Source: Paenibacillus yonginensis (GTDB lineage Bacteria > Bacillota > Bacilli > Paenibacillales > Paenibacillaceae). Taken from it: a DNA stretch of 64,000 nucleotides. The notes below the pieces were generated by a model. It was not told the DNA's origin. It saw nothing but the letters and a program-made list of their open reading frames with translations, and ran no database searches. Location: positions 4,782,001-4,846,000 of the forward strand of contig NZ_CP014167.1 in the NCBI RefSeq assembly GCF_001685395.1. The letters are read 5' to 3'. Shown one piece after another: positions 35,475 to 44,380 of this stretch; positions within the stretch are counted from its first letter, which is position 1, and every line of letters begins with the position of its first letter. The translations under genes were made by a program, and so were the position numbers.

Positions 35475-36367
35475 GCATTATTCTTCGTATGACCTGGAAG
35501 GAGCTGCTGCGTAAACGGGTCCTGCTGTTGACCTTGATTATGACCGCGGCTTTCCTGGTCGCTTTCTGGTTTATCGCTTCCTCTATTGGAGGAGAGGTAG
35601 GGCTCAGCGGACTAAATGATGCCGATAACTCGCAGCTGCTCGGCAGATTCAGCCGGGGCTTATTTATCGTTAGTTTAGGTTTCTTCTTTGGCTCATTTGT
35701 GCTCGCGTTTTTGTCCATCTTCAGTTCATCTTCAGTTATCTCTGGAGAAGCGGAGCTGGGTGTCATGCAGGCCTTGATGCCCCGTCCCCTTGCCAGATGG
35801 CGCTGGTATGCAGGACGCTGGCTGGGATACGTCTCGTTTGGCCTGCTTTTTGCTTTGCTGCTTTATTCCGCTATTCTGATTATAGCGGGAATACATGCCG
35901 CGGTGCCAAGGGAATGGAGCTCATTGATCATCTCCTATTTACTGTTTGCTGCGGTTGTCCCTTTGCTGGTATCCGTATCCATGCTCGGCTCCGGATACCT
36001 TTCCGCCGTAGGCAACGGCGTTTTGATGACGATGCTGTATGGAGGCGGCTGGCTTGGCGGGATGATCGACAAGGTTTCGTCCCAGCTCGGTTCATTTGGC
36101 GCTACTATCGGCGATTCTTTAGCGACCATTTCAGGGCTGCTGTCGCTGGTGATGCCGGCTGACGGCCTACAGCGGTTCGTGATGGACCGGTTGTACAATT
36201 TTTCTTCTTTGCAGGAGTTTTTTGATCCAAACACATATGCCGGAGGACTTTTCTCCATCTTCGGTATTGGAATGGCTCCTCCAAGGGCTTTTCTGTGGTA
36301 TGCGCTCTGCTACACTTTGGCCGCACTGCTGCTCGGCTTGTGGCGGTTTCAGAAGAAAGACCTATAG
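35471..36367 (+). CDS. ABC transporter permease (ABC-2 type)
   Basis: 298 residues with about six membrane segments (ILRMTWKELLRKRVLLLTLI opens the protein; FGFFFGSFVLAFLSI-like segments follow). The motif SSSVISGEAELGVMQALMPR with PLARWRWYAGRW is typical of ABC-2 permeases such as those for antibiotics or lipids. ATG at 35471 overlaps the ATPase stop (ATGA), with AGGGGGG upstream. Last gene of the sigma operon; together with the ATPase it likely expels an envelope-active compound or a lipid. Confidence 0.88.
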   Translation: MSIILRMTWKELLRKRVLLLTLIMTAAFLVAFWFIASSIGGEVGLSGLNDADNSQLLGRFSRGLFIVSLGFFFGSFVLAFLSIFSSSSVISGEAELGVMQALMPRPLARWRWYAGRWLGYVSFGLLFALLLYSAILIIAGIHAAVPREWSSLIISYLLFAAVVPLLVSVSMLGSGYLSAVGNGVLMTMLYGGGWLGGMIDKVSSQLGSFGATIGDSLATISGLLSLVMPADGLQRFVMDRLYNFSSLQEFFDPNTYAGGLFSIFGIGMAPPRAFLWYALCYTLAALLLGLWRFQKKDL

Positions 36368-36416
36368 AAGACGGGCTGACTGAGTCCAACATGTTTGTTA
36401 TCAAGCAAACTAAAAA

Positions 36417-36462
36417 ATACCCCTTACACGGTACAGGAACATGACTGCCGGTAAGGGGTATT
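36417..36462. terminator. Bidirectional intrinsic terminator
   Basis: AATACCCCTTAC and GTAAGGGGTATT form a 12-bp stem (with an inner CGG/CCG) between the sigma operon and the converging membrane AraC gene. Confidence 0.85.
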
Positions 36463-36492
36463 CTCATTTGAAGCTGAACAGGCTTCAGGCGT

Positions 36493-38772
36493 TCAGGACG
36501 AGGCTTTTTCCGAATAAAGCTTCCGGTACTGCCCGGGCGTATGCCCTGTTTCTTTCTTGAATTTGCGAATAAAGTTAGGCGTGTCCTGATAGCCGACGGT
36601 TTGGATAATATCCTTCAGCGGTTCATTCGTTGTCGTCAGCTTGTGAATGGCCGCGGCGATTCTCTTCTGCCAAATATATTGCACAAAGTTGATGCCCACC
36701 GCTTCTTTGAAAGAACGGCTGAAATGGGAGACTGAAATGGAGTATTTGCTGGATATAAACTCAAGGCTCAAGGAGTGATCCATATAATTACTGTCGATAT
36801 AGCTGACGATTTGATCCATAAGGGAGTGCTCTTCTTTTTTCTCGTTTTGCTCTACCCAGGTGCAGATTCGGGCACATAAAACCCGCAGGCGGCGGTTTAA
36901 TTCCTCGGCGGACTGGAAAGCGTCCTGTCCTGGAATATCGCTGACAAGGCCTTCTACCCCGAGCTCAAGCCCGGTTTTGATGACCGTATTTGCGATATCA
37001 AAGTAGACGCACCTTGCCAGCTTCAGGCAGAATCCGGCCTTCTGCAGCTCCTGTATCGCTTCGTCCACGGTCTGGGCGGCCACGGTAAAGCTTCCTTGTT
37101 TTAAGCTTTGGGACAGCTTGAGCAGCAGATTTTTGGAAATCCAGCCTGCTTCGCTTGGCGACTCGGCGAGTTCCTCAAAGAAGGTAACGCTGCCGCTGCC
37201 GGCGGAAACCCGCGAATCAAAGGCCGAACAAGCTTCAATGAAGGACTGGTTAAGCTGAGCCGGACTGGCATAACAACGTCCTATGCCCATCACCGAATGG
37301 ATCTTGAAGGCGGCATTCAGCTGATTCTGCAAGGTGTCCACGATGCCCCGCACCTGCTTCGGCTCCTTGTACCCCTCCCAAGGGTCAAAGCTGACAATCA
37401 GGGCAATCTGATCGGGCTTTGGCAGCTCCACACTATGAACAAAGGCAGCATGCTCCTTGAAATCAGCTTTGGAGAGTGCCGTCATGATATGCTGCCAGTT
37501 CGGCGGAGAGGTTTGAGCTTCGCCGTATTCCCCGCGTCCTACCACAATAACAAAGTGACGGCTGCCTTCGAAATGAAGGTTGATGGACTTCGCCAGCTCG
37601 GCTGGAAGGCTTTCCAGATTGCCGTATTTCAGCAGCATCAGCAGAAAGTGATTTCGGGCATAAGGCTCCTGAAGATCCGCCTTTGAGCTGTATTCGTGCA
37701 GGGCGGTGCGGATGCGCTCCAATTCATTTCTTTGCCCATTGCTGCCTGTCATGTCCTCCTCGGCGGCGGCTCCGGCTTTGGAATTGGCGAATTGAAGCAG
37801 ATCAAAGATAGGATTGTATTGCCTGCGCGCCAGCAGCAGGGCTGCGATAGAGCCGGCCGCAAGGACAGCGGTAAAGATCATGAGGATCAAACTCCTGATA
37901 TGCAGCACATTGCTGAAGAATTGAGAGCTGGGCATCATGGTGACGAACTGCCAGTCGTTCTGCTCCGATTTGACAGATACGACAGAATTAGCCTCGCCGT
38001 TGACATGCAGACTGTGAATGCCAGGGGTCAGCTTCGTCAGCTCCTGCAAATCCTGCTTGGGGAGCTCGCTTTCCAGATTGTAATTGGCGGCCAGAACCTG
38101 ACCGGTGTTATCAAAGATAAAAGAGGAGCCCTGGTAGTTGCCGAGGATAGAATGAATCAGCGCCGTTAATTCCGATTCCTTAATCAGGAACATTAAAGTA
38201 CCGTGCGGGTTCGGGCTGTTCGGTGTAATCGGCATCAGGAAAGCCAGCATGGACTGGTTTAATGAGGCATTTTTGCCCACAAGGTTAACCGGACGTACGG
38301 AAGGAAACTTGACCTCGTTCAGATCCTCAATGACCTGACTGCCCTGCCAGTTGCGAAAGCTGAATTTCTCGGTAAACACCTCAAGACGGGACATGCCCGC
38401 GGTGGAGAAAATACTGTTATCGTTGTGGAAATACAGGAACATTTCGTTAATCAGCGAACTGGTGGATTTGTAATTTTTGAGCGTATTGATGGCATAACGG
38501 CCATAATAGGGATCATGCACCTGATAGCGGGTCAATTGTTCATCATAGGATACCCGTGAGGCAATGTCATTGAGCTGATTGACCAGGTTATTTACGACGG
38601 ATTTGGTCTGATTCAGCTGATTCAAATGGGACTGTTCGATTTGACTGCGAAGATTGTTAACGGCGCTGTTATAAATGATGACCGTCAGCAGAATGAGAGG
38701 AATCATTAGGATTAACAAGTAGGACGAAATGTACTTTAGGAACAGGCGCGATTTGAAGTAGTTGAGCTTCAT
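36493..38772 (-). CDS. Membrane-anchored AraC-type regulator with extracellular sensor domain
   Basis: 759 residues. A first membrane segment (about 12-34) and a second (about 299-319) flank an outward dCache-like sensor domain of ~260 residues. After the second helix come a cytoplasmic middle domain and a C-terminal AraC double helix-turn-helix (LSLEFISSKYSISVSHFSRS; LKDIIQTVGYQDTPNFIRKF). This one-protein sensor-regulator design is common next to sugar ABC importers in Paenibacillus. The ATG at 38772 is preferred to 38778 because AAGGGG would be only 2 bases from the latter. Divergent from the importer operon it likely controls. Confidence 0.9.
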   Translation of the reverse strand: MKLNYFKSRLFLKYISSYLLILMIPLILLTVIIYNSAVNNLRSQIEQSHLNQLNQTKSVVNNLVNQLNDIASRVSYDEQLTRYQVHDPYYGRYAINTLKNYKSTSSLINEMFLYFHNDNSIFSTAGMSRLEVFTEKFSFRNWQGSQVIEDLNEVKFPSVRPVNLVGKNASLNQSMLAFLMPITPNSPNPHGTLMFLIKESELTALIHSILGNYQGSSFIFDNTGQVLAANYNLESELPKQDLQELTKLTPGIHSLHVNGEANSVVSVKSEQNDWQFVTMMPSSQFFSNVLHIRSLILMIFTAVLAAGSIAALLLARRQYNPIFDLLQFANSKAGAAAEEDMTGSNGQRNELERIRTALHEYSSKADLQEPYARNHFLLMLLKYGNLESLPAELAKSINLHFEGSRHFVIVVGRGEYGEAQTSPPNWQHIMTALSKADFKEHAAFVHSVELPKPDQIALIVSFDPWEGYKEPKQVRGIVDTLQNQLNAAFKIHSVMGIGRCYASPAQLNQSFIEACSAFDSRVSAGSGSVTFFEELAESPSEAGWISKNLLLKLSQSLKQGSFTVAAQTVDEAIQELQKAGFCLKLARCVYFDIANTVIKTGLELGVEGLVSDIPGQDAFQSAEELNRRLRVLCARICTWVEQNEKKEEHSLMDQIVSYIDSNYMDHSLSLEFISSKYSISVSHFSRSFKEAVGINFVQYIWQKRIAAAIHKLTTTNEPLKDIIQTVGYQDTPNFIRKFKKETGHTPGQYRKLYSEKASS

Positions 38773-39299
38773 TTCCATTTCCCCTTGTCACTATTTTTAA
38801 GTAAAAATGTAATAGAGTTTGGTTAATAAAGCAAGAAATTTAAACAACTCGGCCAAGCGGCTGAGTATGTCATTTTTGAGGTTGCCCCCTCCTGAATGGA
38901 AGGATGACTATAACATAAACCCTACATAATCAAGCGAGTGTGATATTTAATGTATGCGATTACATGAAAATCTTAGCACAAAAAATACATGTTTAGCCAG
39001 ACAGCCTATTACTGGATAGGTAATATTTGATGACATGAAAAACTGTTAAAGAGGCCTTTGGACTGAGAATTTAAGTCAAAACTACATATTTACGAAACGG
39101 ACCTGTTTCTATAGACTTCGATTTACACCCGGTTAACACAGGTTTGACACTTCCGCCCCTGGCGGAAAAAGCGCTAGAGAACCTATGTCAGATAAAATGA
39201 CAAAAATGCCGGATGTTTCTAATCTGTATAAAATGCTCCCGCCGGCTGAAGGCTGCCGGCAGCGTTCATTTTATATCTAATAGTGAGAGGAGTAAGAGG
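38773..39299. other. Long divergent control region of the glycan locus
   Basis: 527 bp with no credible gene. It holds the cre site (38951-38964), a repeat GAT[TG]ACATGAAAA at 38958-38970 and 39029-39041, the palindromes TATTAC-N7-GTAATA (39007-39025) and TTCCGCC-CCT-GGCGGAA (39151-39167), and a possible promoter ATGACA (39197-39202), 17 bp, TAATCT (39220-39225). The repeats are candidate operators for the membrane AraC regulator. Confidence 0.5.
38951..38964. promoter_or_regulatory. CcpA cre site
   Basis: TGTATGCGATTACA fits the cre consensus TGWAANCGNTNWCA at every position except the fifth. It lies upstream of the sugar importer operon and of the divergent regulator gene, so glucose repression of the locus is likely. 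Confidence 0.65.
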
Positions 39300-40262
39300 A
39301 TGGAGGATAATGCACAAGCTGTACTGGATGCTCCAGTGATCCGAACCAAGAAGACAAGAAGCAAAACCTGGCGAAACATCCTGCGAAATTGGCAGCTCTA
39401 TGTCTTTATCGCCCCGGCATTTCTAAGCATCGTCATATTCAGTTATTTCCCCATGTACGGGATTCAGATTGCGTTCAAGAACTTTATTCCCGTGGATGGA
39501 GTTTGGGGCAGTCCTTGGGTCGGCTTCGATCATTTCGTTCGTTTCTTTAATTCCTATTACTTCTGGGACCTGCTCTGGAACACGCTGAGCATCAGTCTGT
39601 ACGGACTGGCTGTCGGGTTCCCGCTGCCGATTATTCTTGCACTTGCCTTTAATGAAGTGAAAGACGGCTTATTCAAACGTACGGTGCAGACGGTCACTTA
39701 TGCCCCGCACTTTATTTCGATGGTCGTGATGGCCGGTATGATCATTACCTTCCTGTCTCCTTCCTCGGGGATGGTGGTCCATCTGATTGAGGCGTTTGGT
39801 CTGACGGCCCCGGATTTCCTTACCGATCCAAGGTGGTTCAAAACGATGTATGTGCTGTCGGATGTATGGCAGAGCACAGGCTGGGGCACGATCATCTATT
39901 TGGCGGCTTTGACAAGCGTTGATCCGGGGCTGCATGAAGCGGCTATTCTGGACGGGGCTTCACGGTTCCAGCGAATTCGCCATATCAATATCCCGGCGAT
40001 AATCCCGACCATTACGATTCTGATGATTCTGAATATGGGCGGACTGCTTGGCGTAGGCTTCGAGAAAATTTTGCTGCTGCAAAATCCGCTGAATATGGAA
40101 GCGTCCGATGTGATTTCAACCTTCGTGTACCGTTCGGGTCTGCTCAATGCCCAATACAGCTTCTCGACCGCGGTAGGTTTGTTCAACTCTGTTGTTAACG
40201 CTATTCTGCTGATTTTGGTGAACCAGATCGTCCGGCGCACCAGCGAAAACAGCTTATGGTAG
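39300..40262 (+). CDS. Sugar ABC transporter permease, LplB type
   Basis: 320 residues with six membrane segments after a ~35-residue cytoplasmic N-terminus. The ATPase-contact loop is EAAILDGASRFQRIRHINIP. LFIAPAFLSI-like first helix and NFIPVDGVWGSPWVGFDHF are characteristic of LplB/YteP permeases that import oligosaccharides. The ATG at 39300 has GAGAGGAG 7 bases upstream. First gene of the importer operon; no ATPase gene is present, which is normal because such systems share MsmX. Confidence 0.93.
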   Translation: MEDNAQAVLDAPVIRTKKTRSKTWRNILRNWQLYVFIAPAFLSIVIFSYFPMYGIQIAFKNFIPVDGVWGSPWVGFDHFVRFFNSYYFWDLLWNTLSISLYGLAVGFPLPIILALAFNEVKDGLFKRTVQTVTYAPHFISMVVMAGMIITFLSPSSGMVVHLIEAFGLTAPDFLTDPRWFKTMYVLSDVWQSTGWGTIIYLAALTSVDPGLHEAAILDGASRFQRIRHINIPAIIPTITILMILNMGGLLGVGFEKILLLQNPLNMEASDVISTFVYRSGLLNAQYSFSTAVGLFNSVVNAILLILVNQIVRRTSENSLW

Positions 40263-40281
40263 AAGAAGGGAGTGGCCGCTC

Positions 40282-41187
40282 GTGATTACGACTATCAAAG
40301 AAACCAAGCGTGACCGGTTTTTCCTGACCTGCAACTATATCTTTCTGTTTATGGCCTTCGTGATTGTGGCATATCCCGTACTCTATATTATCAGCGCGTC
40401 GATCAGCAATCCGAAGCTTGTTGCCTCTGGCGAAATGTGGCTGTGGCCCAAAGATATTACCTTTGAGGGTTATCAAAGGGTGTTCCGGGATACCCAGATC
40501 TGGGTCGGCTATGGCAATACCATTCTGTATACCGTTATAGGCACACTCGTCAATCTGATCGTCACGATCCCGGCGGCATATGCGCTGGCCAGGAAAGATT
40601 TTGTCGGCCGCAACTTCTTTATGGCTGTGTTTATGGTGACGATGTTTTTTGGTGGGGGACTGGTGCCGACCTACCTGCTCGTTAAGAATTTAGGACTCGT
40701 CAACAGCATGTGGGCGCTGATTCTGCCGGGAGCTACCTCTGTCTGGAATCTGATCGTCTGCCGGACGTTCTTTCAAAGCGCCATTCCGAAAGAAATGCAG
40801 GAGGCGGCTGAGATTGATGGCTGCAGCAACTTCCGTTTATTCTTCCGGATCGTTCTGCCGTTATCCAGCTCGATTATCGCGGTAATGGCCCTGTTCTTTG
40901 GAGTTGGACACTGGAACAACTATTTCTCGGCGATGATTTATTTGAACGACCATGGCAAATACCCGCTTCAGCTCGTATTGCGCCAAATTCTGGTGCTGCA
41001 GGAGATGTCCGCCCAAGCGGGTGCTTTAAACGCCTCTACGGCAACAGCACTCAACAACAAAGCGGAAGTAGCGGCGCTCGTCAAGTATGCCGTGATTATC
41101 GTTTCAACCCTGCCAGTAATCATCATTTATCCGTTTCTGCAGCGGTATTTCGTGCAAGGTGTCATGATTGGCTCCGTCAAGGGCTGA
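40282..41187 (+). CDS. Sugar ABC transporter permease, YtcP type
   Basis: 301 residues with six membrane segments. The EAA loop is EAAEIDGCSNFRLFFRIVLP, and the C-terminus ends YPFLQRYFVQGVMIGSVKG, which is the standard ending of this carbohydrate permease family. GTG start with AAGGGAGTGG upstream, 19 bp after the LplB-type gene. Forms the heterodimeric channel with it. Confidence 0.94.
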   Translation: MITTIKETKRDRFFLTCNYIFLFMAFVIVAYPVLYIISASISNPKLVASGEMWLWPKDITFEGYQRVFRDTQIWVGYGNTILYTVIGTLVNLIVTIPAAYALARKDFVGRNFFMAVFMVTMFFGGGLVPTYLLVKNLGLVNSMWALILPGATSVWNLIVCRTFFQSAIPKEMQEAAEIDGCSNFRLFFRIVLPLSSSIIAVMALFFGVGHWNNYFSAMIYLNDHGKYPLQLVLRQILVLQEMSAQAGALNASTATALNNKAEVAALVKYAVIIVSTLPVIIIYPFLQRYFVQGVMIGSVKG

Positions 41188-41224
41188 TTTTGCCATACAA
41201 AACAAACAAATAGGAGGTACATTT

Positions 41225-42847
41225 ATGCAAAAGCTGCAACAAAAAGGGGCTCTCGTATTAAGTCTCATCCTGCTGGTTTCCCTGCTGTCTGCCTGCGGTT
41301 CGTCGAATAACAAAACGGCCGAAGGCAGCGGCAACAGCGGCGCTGCAGGTTCATCGAACGCTGCAAGCGAGGTCAAGAAAGACGGTTTTCCAATTGTCGA
41401 CACGCCTATCACGTTGACGATGATGGCTCCCGATTCGGGTATGGCGGATTGGAATACCATGCCGGTTGTTAAGGAAATGGAGAAGCTGTCCAACATCAAA
41501 GTTGAGTTCCAAACGGCTCCGATTGACAGCTTTGCTACCAAAAAGAACCTCGTATTTGCCAGCGGCGATTTGCCGGATATGCTTTATGCCGCTGATCTTA
41601 CTCCTGCCGAGCAGGTGACGTATGGCAGCCAGGGCGTGCTTATTCCGCTGGAGGATCTGATCGACAACTACGCGCCTAACCTCAAGAAGATTTTGGACGA
41701 GAACCCGAACATTCGTAAAAATATCACGACAACCGACGGTCACATCTACGCGCTGCCTTTCATTGATACAGCTGCGGTTTGGTACCGGGGGCCGATGTGG
41801 TACAACGGGAAGTTCCTGAAGGCGCTTGGGGCAACCGAGCCAAAGACGACGGAGGAGTTGTATACGCTGCTGAAGCGTGTTAAAGAAGAAGATCCGAACG
41901 GCAACGGCAAAGCGGACGAAATTCCGCTGACCTCGGTTAAGCTTGACGATCTGCGCATGTATTTCTTCGGTTTCTGGGGCATGTATGATACGGAGATTTA
42001 TGCCGACAAAGAAGGCAAAGTTCATTATTCGCCTCAAGAAGAAGGTTATAAGGGATATCTGACCTTCATGAATCGTCTCTGGAAAGAAGATCTGCTGGAT
42101 CATGAAACGTTCTCTCAGACAGATGACCAGAAGAAAGCCAAAGGCAAAAACAATCAGGTGCTGCTGTTCAGTGACTATATGGCCTACTTTACACTGGGCG
42201 GGGATCCAAGCGAAGAAGATCCAATGATGACGCCGGTTGCCAGCGAAATTGCAGGTACGCCGGTATATGGCAAACATCCGGGCATGTCGGCTAACGGCAC
42301 CTTTGCCATCACGAAGAGCAACCCGAATCCGGAAGCAACGATGCGCTGGATTGATTATCAATACGGCTATGAAGGCGCAACGTTGTGGACGCAGGGCCCG
42401 GAAGGCACGCTTTGGAAATATAAAGACGAAGCTACCCACGAGAAAGAATGGCTGCCTGTACCGGGCGGCGGCGACCGCGAAGAATATCGCGGTACAATTA
42501 CGCCAAACTACGGCATCCTGACGCCGGGGGTTAACCTTACCGAGATGACCAACGGTCTGAGATCCGATTTCGACGACTGGATTCAGAAGCAAAATGAAGA
42601 GAAGCTTGTGCCGATCGGCAAGGTTCCATTCCCGAACGTCTATTTGACGAACGACGAACAAACCGAGGTTTCCGCGCTGCTGTCTGATCTCGAAACGTAT
42701 GTGACGCAGATGGAAGCGAAGTTTGTGACCGGCCAGGAGCCGCTGTCCAACTGGGATAAATATATAAGCCAGCTGCAGAAAATGGGCAGCGACCGGGTTC
42801 GCGAGGTGTACCAGGCGGCTTATGACCGCTGGAACAGCAATCAGTAA
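41225..42847 (+). CDS. Sugar-binding lipoprotein (LplA-type solute-binding protein)
   Basis: 540 residues. The signal peptide ends in lipobox LLSAC (Cys21) and is followed by a Ser/Asn/Gly linker. The fold is that of large oligosaccharide-binding proteins (KDGFPIVDTPITLTMMAPDS, DLPDMLYAADLTPAEQV, DPNGNGKADEIPLTSV). The calcium-like loop DPNGNGKADE is common in this family. ATG at 41225 follows AGGAGG. The large size suits a long or branched oligosaccharide. An attenuator-like hairpin follows, so it may be made in excess over the enzymes downstream. Confidence 0.93.
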   Translation: MQKLQQKGALVLSLILLVSLLSACGSSNNKTAEGSGNSGAAGSSNAASEVKKDGFPIVDTPITLTMMAPDSGMADWNTMPVVKEMEKLSNIKVEFQTAPIDSFATKKNLVFASGDLPDMLYAADLTPAEQVTYGSQGVLIPLEDLIDNYAPNLKKILDENPNIRKNITTTDGHIYALPFIDTAAVWYRGPMWYNGKFLKALGATEPKTTEELYTLLKRVKEEDPNGNGKADEIPLTSVKLDDLRMYFFGFWGMYDTEIYADKEGKVHYSPQEEGYKGYLTFMNRLWKEDLLDHETFSQTDDQKKAKGKNNQVLLFSDYMAYFTLGGDPSEEDPMMTPVASEIAGTPVYGKHPGMSANGTFAITKSNPNPEATMRWIDYQYGYEGATLWTQGPEGTLWKYKDEATHEKEWLPVPGGGDREEYRGTITPNYGILTPGVNLTEMTNGLRSDFDDWIQKQNEEKLVPIGKVPFPNVYLTNDEQTEVSALLSDLETYVTQMEAKFVTGQEPLSNWDKYISQLQKMGSDRVREVYQAAYDRWNSNQ

Positions 42848-42953
42848 GACAGTGAATATCTGACGGCTGCGCCGAAATTTGAACAAGTTCAGGCCAAGGT
42901 AAAGTCCGATAAAGGACAGCCGATAACAGCTGAATAACAAAAATCAAATTGGA

Positions 42954-42976
42954 AGAGGGGGATATCCCCCCTTTTT
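42954..42976 (+). terminator. Attenuator between the binding protein and fucosidase genes
   Basis: AGGGGG ATAT CCCCCCTTTTT is a short GC-only stem followed by five T, 20 bp before the GH29 gene. Confidence 0.7.
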
Positions 42977-42996
42977 CATTAGAGAGGTGAAGCATC

Positions 42997-44274
42997 GTGG
43001 ACGACAGATGGAGCCGTACGGCCCGGTTCAGACAGGACCGCTTCGGCATGTTTATCCATTGGGGGTTATATGCTATCCCTGCACGGGGCGAGTGGGTAAG
43101 AAGCCATGAGCGGATCAGCAATGAGCAGTATCAGCCTTATTTCGAAGCATTTAATCCCGTCCGTTACAATCCGAAAGAATGGGCGAAGGCGGCCAAAACG
43201 GCCGGACAGAAATATGCGATCCTGACTACCAAACATCACGACGGCTTCTGCCTGTTTGACAGCCAGCTGACTGACTATAAAGCAACAAACACGCCTGCCG
43301 GACGCGATCTGGTTCGGGAATTTGTGGAGGCATTCCGGGCCGAGGGCATCGGTATCGGGTTCTATTATTCGCTGATTGACTGGCATCATGAGGACTATCC
43401 GGCATACGGCGACCGCATTCACCCGATGCGAAGCAATGAGGCTTACAAGGATAAGGATCACCAGTTCGAGCGTTATCTTGAATATATGCATGGCCAAGTC
43501 CGCGAACTCCTGACCGGATACGGGAAAATAGACATCATGTGGTTTGATTTCTCTTATGATGAGATGACAGGGGAAAAGTGGAAAGCAGCGGAGCTGGTGC
43601 AAATGATCCGCAGCCTGCAGCCGGACATTCTGATCGACAACCGGCTTGGCGGCCACATTAAAGCTGCGGAGCCCGAAATCTACGCCGGCGATTTCTATTC
43701 GCCGGAGCAGATCGTTCCGCCCGGAGGCGTGGTCAACGAACTCGGGGAGCCGCTTCCTTGGGAGGCCTGCATCACCCTCAATGATAACTGGGGGTATCAT
43801 GCCGGCGATCCTCACACCAAATCAGCCAGACAGGTCGTGCGGACGCTGGTTGAATGCGTGAGTAAAAACGGCAACCTCCTGCTGAATGTCGGCCCCGACG
43901 CAAAAGGCGAAATTCCTGAAGCCTCCCTTGACGTATTGAGCAAAGTCGGCCGCTGGATGGAACGAAACGGGGACAGCATTTACGGCTGCTCCGCCGCCAA
44001 TCTTCCCAAGCCGGAGTGGGGCAGGTATACGCAGCGAGGCAGCCGGCTGTACGCTCACGTCTTTGACCGCGGCATCGGCCCGATCTATTTCGCCGGCCTC
44101 AAAGACCGGATCAGACGGGCCCGTCTGCTGGCCGACGGCTCGGAACTCCAAGTGAGCGTCCCTTGGATGGCGGAGCAGTATTCGGATATAGAAGGTGGAG
44201 CTTTCATCCACCTGCCTGGCGCGGAGTCAGACGAGGATATCGATACGGTGATCGAGCTGGAGCTTGCGGATTAA
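42997..44274 (+). CDS. Alpha-L-fucosidase, GH29 (first)
   Basis: 425 residues, a retaining exo-fucosidase that removes alpha-linked L-fucose. GH29 motifs: FRQDRFGMFIHWGLYAIPAR, YAILTTKHHDGFCLFDS, and the nucleophile region GKIDIMWFDFSYDEM with Asp184 as the likely nucleophile. The C-terminal ~80 residues form a beta-sandwich. No signal peptide, so it acts inside the cell on imported sugar. GTG start with AGAGAGGTG upstream. Followed after 106 bp by a second, clearly different GH29 gene. Confidence 0.93.
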   Translation: MDDRWSRTARFRQDRFGMFIHWGLYAIPARGEWVRSHERISNEQYQPYFEAFNPVRYNPKEWAKAAKTAGQKYAILTTKHHDGFCLFDSQLTDYKATNTPAGRDLVREFVEAFRAEGIGIGFYYSLIDWHHEDYPAYGDRIHPMRSNEAYKDKDHQFERYLEYMHGQVRELLTGYGKIDIMWFDFSYDEMTGEKWKAAELVQMIRSLQPDILIDNRLGGHIKAAEPEIYAGDFYSPEQIVPPGGVVNELGEPLPWEACITLNDNWGYHAGDPHTKSARQVVRTLVECVSKNGNLLLNVGPDAKGEIPEASLDVLSKVGRWMERNGDSIYGCSAANLPKPEWGRYTQRGSRLYAHVFDRGIGPIYFAGLKDRIRRARLLADGSELQVSVPWMAEQYSDIEGGAFIHLPGAESDEDIDTVIELELAD

Positions 44275-44380
44275 AGGTTGTTAGTAAAATGCAAAAAATG
44301 CTTGCTCGAAGATGTTAGCGGAGGGGTACGGGCGAACACTGCTCTACAATTATTCTTTCATTCTTTCTAGGAGGGAAATC

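Noticed and set aside
39144..39167. Promoter at TTGACA followed by TTCCGCC-CCT-GGCGGAA
   Set aside because: The -35 is perfect, but no -10 can be found at 16-19 bp.
41351..42940. 529-codon open frame on the minus strand
   Set aside because: Antisense to the sugar-binding lipoprotein gene; no known motif and no start signal.
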